A DNA stretch of 6,643 nt from the NCBI GenBank assembly GCA_003519375.1, contig DOWV01000376.1, positions 1-6,643 on the forward strand, read 5' to 3'. Positions 6,102 to 6,643 of the stretch are shown piece by piece (the first letter of the stretch is position 1; every line of letters begins with the position of its first letter). The DNA is from Bacteroidota bacterium (GTDB lineage: Bacteria; Bacteroidota; Ignavibacteria; UBA10030). The position numbers and the translations under genes are program-made. The notes under the pieces are model-generated. The model had not been told where the DNA came from. It worked only from the letters and a program-made list of their open reading frames with translations, and searched no databases.

Positions 6102-6107
6102 CTCCTT
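6102..6107 (-). promoter_or_regulatory. ribosome-binding site that sets the A-type carrier start
   Basis: AAGGAG on the minus strand lies 9 nt before the ATG at 6092. It lies inside the longer GTG-initiated reading frame, which argues against that frame being the translated one. Confidence 0.75.
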
Positions 6108-6135
6108 CTCCACGATACTTCAAGAATTGTTCTTC

Positions 6136-6585
6136 TCACTCAGTCGAAACCGTCCCCGTGCCGGCATCCAGAGCGTTCCGCATGGTATGCCATGCCAGGC
6201 TGGCGCATTTCACGCGGGCAGGAAACTCGCTGACACCGGCAAAAGCGGCAAGTTTGCCCAGATGGTCAAAGCTTACATCCTTGAGTGTCCCCATCACCAG
6301 TTCATGGAACATCGCAAACATTGCCCTGGCCTCTTCGACGCTCTTACCTTTGATGAGTGTCGTCATCACTGATGCAGACGCTTTCGAGATCGCACACCCC
6401 GCACCCTGGAATGCCAGATCGACAATCGTGTCACCCTCGAGCTTCACATAGAGGGTATAGTGGTCGCCGCAAAGTGGATTGAAACCCTCCAATATTCTAT
6501 TGGCGCCGTCGAGCTTTTTGAAATTCCGGGGGCTCTTGTTGTGCTCGAGGATTATTTCCTGGTAGAGCGAACGGAGGTCTGACAT
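6136..6585 (-). CDS. sufU: SufU-type Fe-S assembly protein (scaffold or sulfur-transfer)
   Basis: SufU is a zinc-binding IscU homologue that accepts sulfur from the SufS desulfurase in SUF systems lacking SufE. The 149-residue product has the expected ligand set: C39 and D41 in NPLCGDH, C64 in GAGCAISKASAS, and C127 in RVKCASLAWHT. The segment between C64 and C127 is longer than in IscU, as expected of SufU, and the Lys-Cys spacing of the last motif fits. GAGGTG at 6594-6599 lies 8 nt before the ATG at 6585. That ATG shares one base with the stop of the upstream desulfurase (TAATG), so translation is probably coupled. Its neighbours in transcription order are the desulfurase, the A-type carrier and the DUF59 protein. 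Confidence 0.96.
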   Translation of the reverse strand: MSDLRSLYQEIILEHNKSPRNFKKLDGANRILEGFNPLCGDHYTLYVKLEGDTIVDLAFQGAGCAISKASASVMTTLIKGKSVEEARAMFAMFHELVMGTLKDVSFDHLGKLAAFAGVSEFPARVKCASLAWHTMRNALDAGTGTVSTE

Positions 6586-6643
6586 TAGTGGAACACCTCT
6601 TTCACCTTTTGAATTCCCCTCACGAGCGCGTCGACTTCCGACC
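6585..6643 (-). CDS. C-terminal end of a SufS-like cysteine desulfurase, cut by the window edge
   Basis: Eighteen codons and a TAA stop are visible (frame from 6641). They read SEVDALVRGIQKVKEVFH, which resembles the last helix of group II cysteine desulfurases (SufS), usually ending in E-[IV]-D-x-L-V then a basic helix. The stop overlaps the sufU start by one base (TAATG). SufS is the expected partner of SufU and lies directly upstream of it in many bacteria. The tail is too short for firm identification without the neighbour, and the PLP-binding part lies outside the window. Confidence 0.75.
   Translation of the reverse strand, partial: SEVDALVRGIQKVKEVFH

Noticed and set aside
6122..6134. 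A short inverted repeat (AAGAA-N3-TTCTT) between sufU and the A-type carrier.
   Set aside because: The arms are only 5 bp, all but two pairs are A-T, and there is no T tract, so it is neither a convincing terminator nor an operator.
1..6643. A hidden defence system, mobile element, CRISPR array or phage-like region.
   Set aside because: Every stretch over about 130 bases is covered by a recognisable housekeeping, enzyme or small-protein gene on one strand. I saw no direct repeats, transposase or integrase motifs, or abrupt change in composition.

Overview
All eleven genes in this window lie on the minus strand, so transcription runs from high to low coordinates. Nine are complete. Two are cut by the window edges: a cysteine desulfurase tail at the right and the N-terminal half of miaA at the left. 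Base composition is moderately GC-rich. Spacing is tight, with several 1-4 nt overlaps. Gene content and protein style (MiaA with the DSRQIYKYLDIGTAKP signature, SufU-type Fe-S scaffold, secreted PA-domain M28 peptidase) suggest a free-living bacterium of the Bacteroidota/Chlorobi/Ignavibacteria (FCB) neighbourhood. That placement is a tentative inference from protein flavour, not from a marker gene. No rRNA, tRNA, mobile element, CRISPR array or integration scar is visible.

Right block (6643 to about 4513): the end of a SUF-type iron-sulfur assembly operon. In order of transcription it holds a SufS-like desulfurase C-terminus, sufU, an A-type carrier (IscA/ErpA/SufA family) and a DUF59/SufT-like protein, followed by an Fe/Mn superoxide dismutase. 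Overlaps and gaps of 15-43 nt join the Fe-S genes. An 89-nt gap with a weak promoter-like element and a perfect 6+6 inverted repeat precedes the dismutase. A strong intrinsic terminator closes the block. The logic is coherent: sulfur mobilisation, scaffold transfer, cluster delivery, and protection of clusters from superoxide.

Middle block (4514 to about 2745): a possible promoter just past the terminator, a secreted PA-domain M28 metallopeptidase, then 19 nt later a 67-residue Cys-rich zinc-ribbon protein, with a weak terminator-like hairpin at its stop codon.

Left block (about 2717 to 1): folP, a family 2 glycosyltransferase, pcm and miaA. folP-GT2 overlap by 4 nt (ATGA) and GT2-pcm by 1 nt (TGATG), so translation is probably coupled. 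miaA follows 48 nt later from a TTG start. The products act in unrelated processes (folate synthesis, glycan or lipid-sugar synthesis, protein repair, tRNA modification), as in many compact housekeeping operons.

I corrected three starts from ribosome-binding-site evidence: pcm (ATG at 1173), the dismutase (ATG at 5205) and the A-type carrier (ATG at 6092). I found no previously undescribed system. The points most worth a second look are the dismutase's unusual active-site residues, the inverted repeat in front of it, the missing second Glu of the M28 metal site, and the uncharacterised zinc-ribbon protein.
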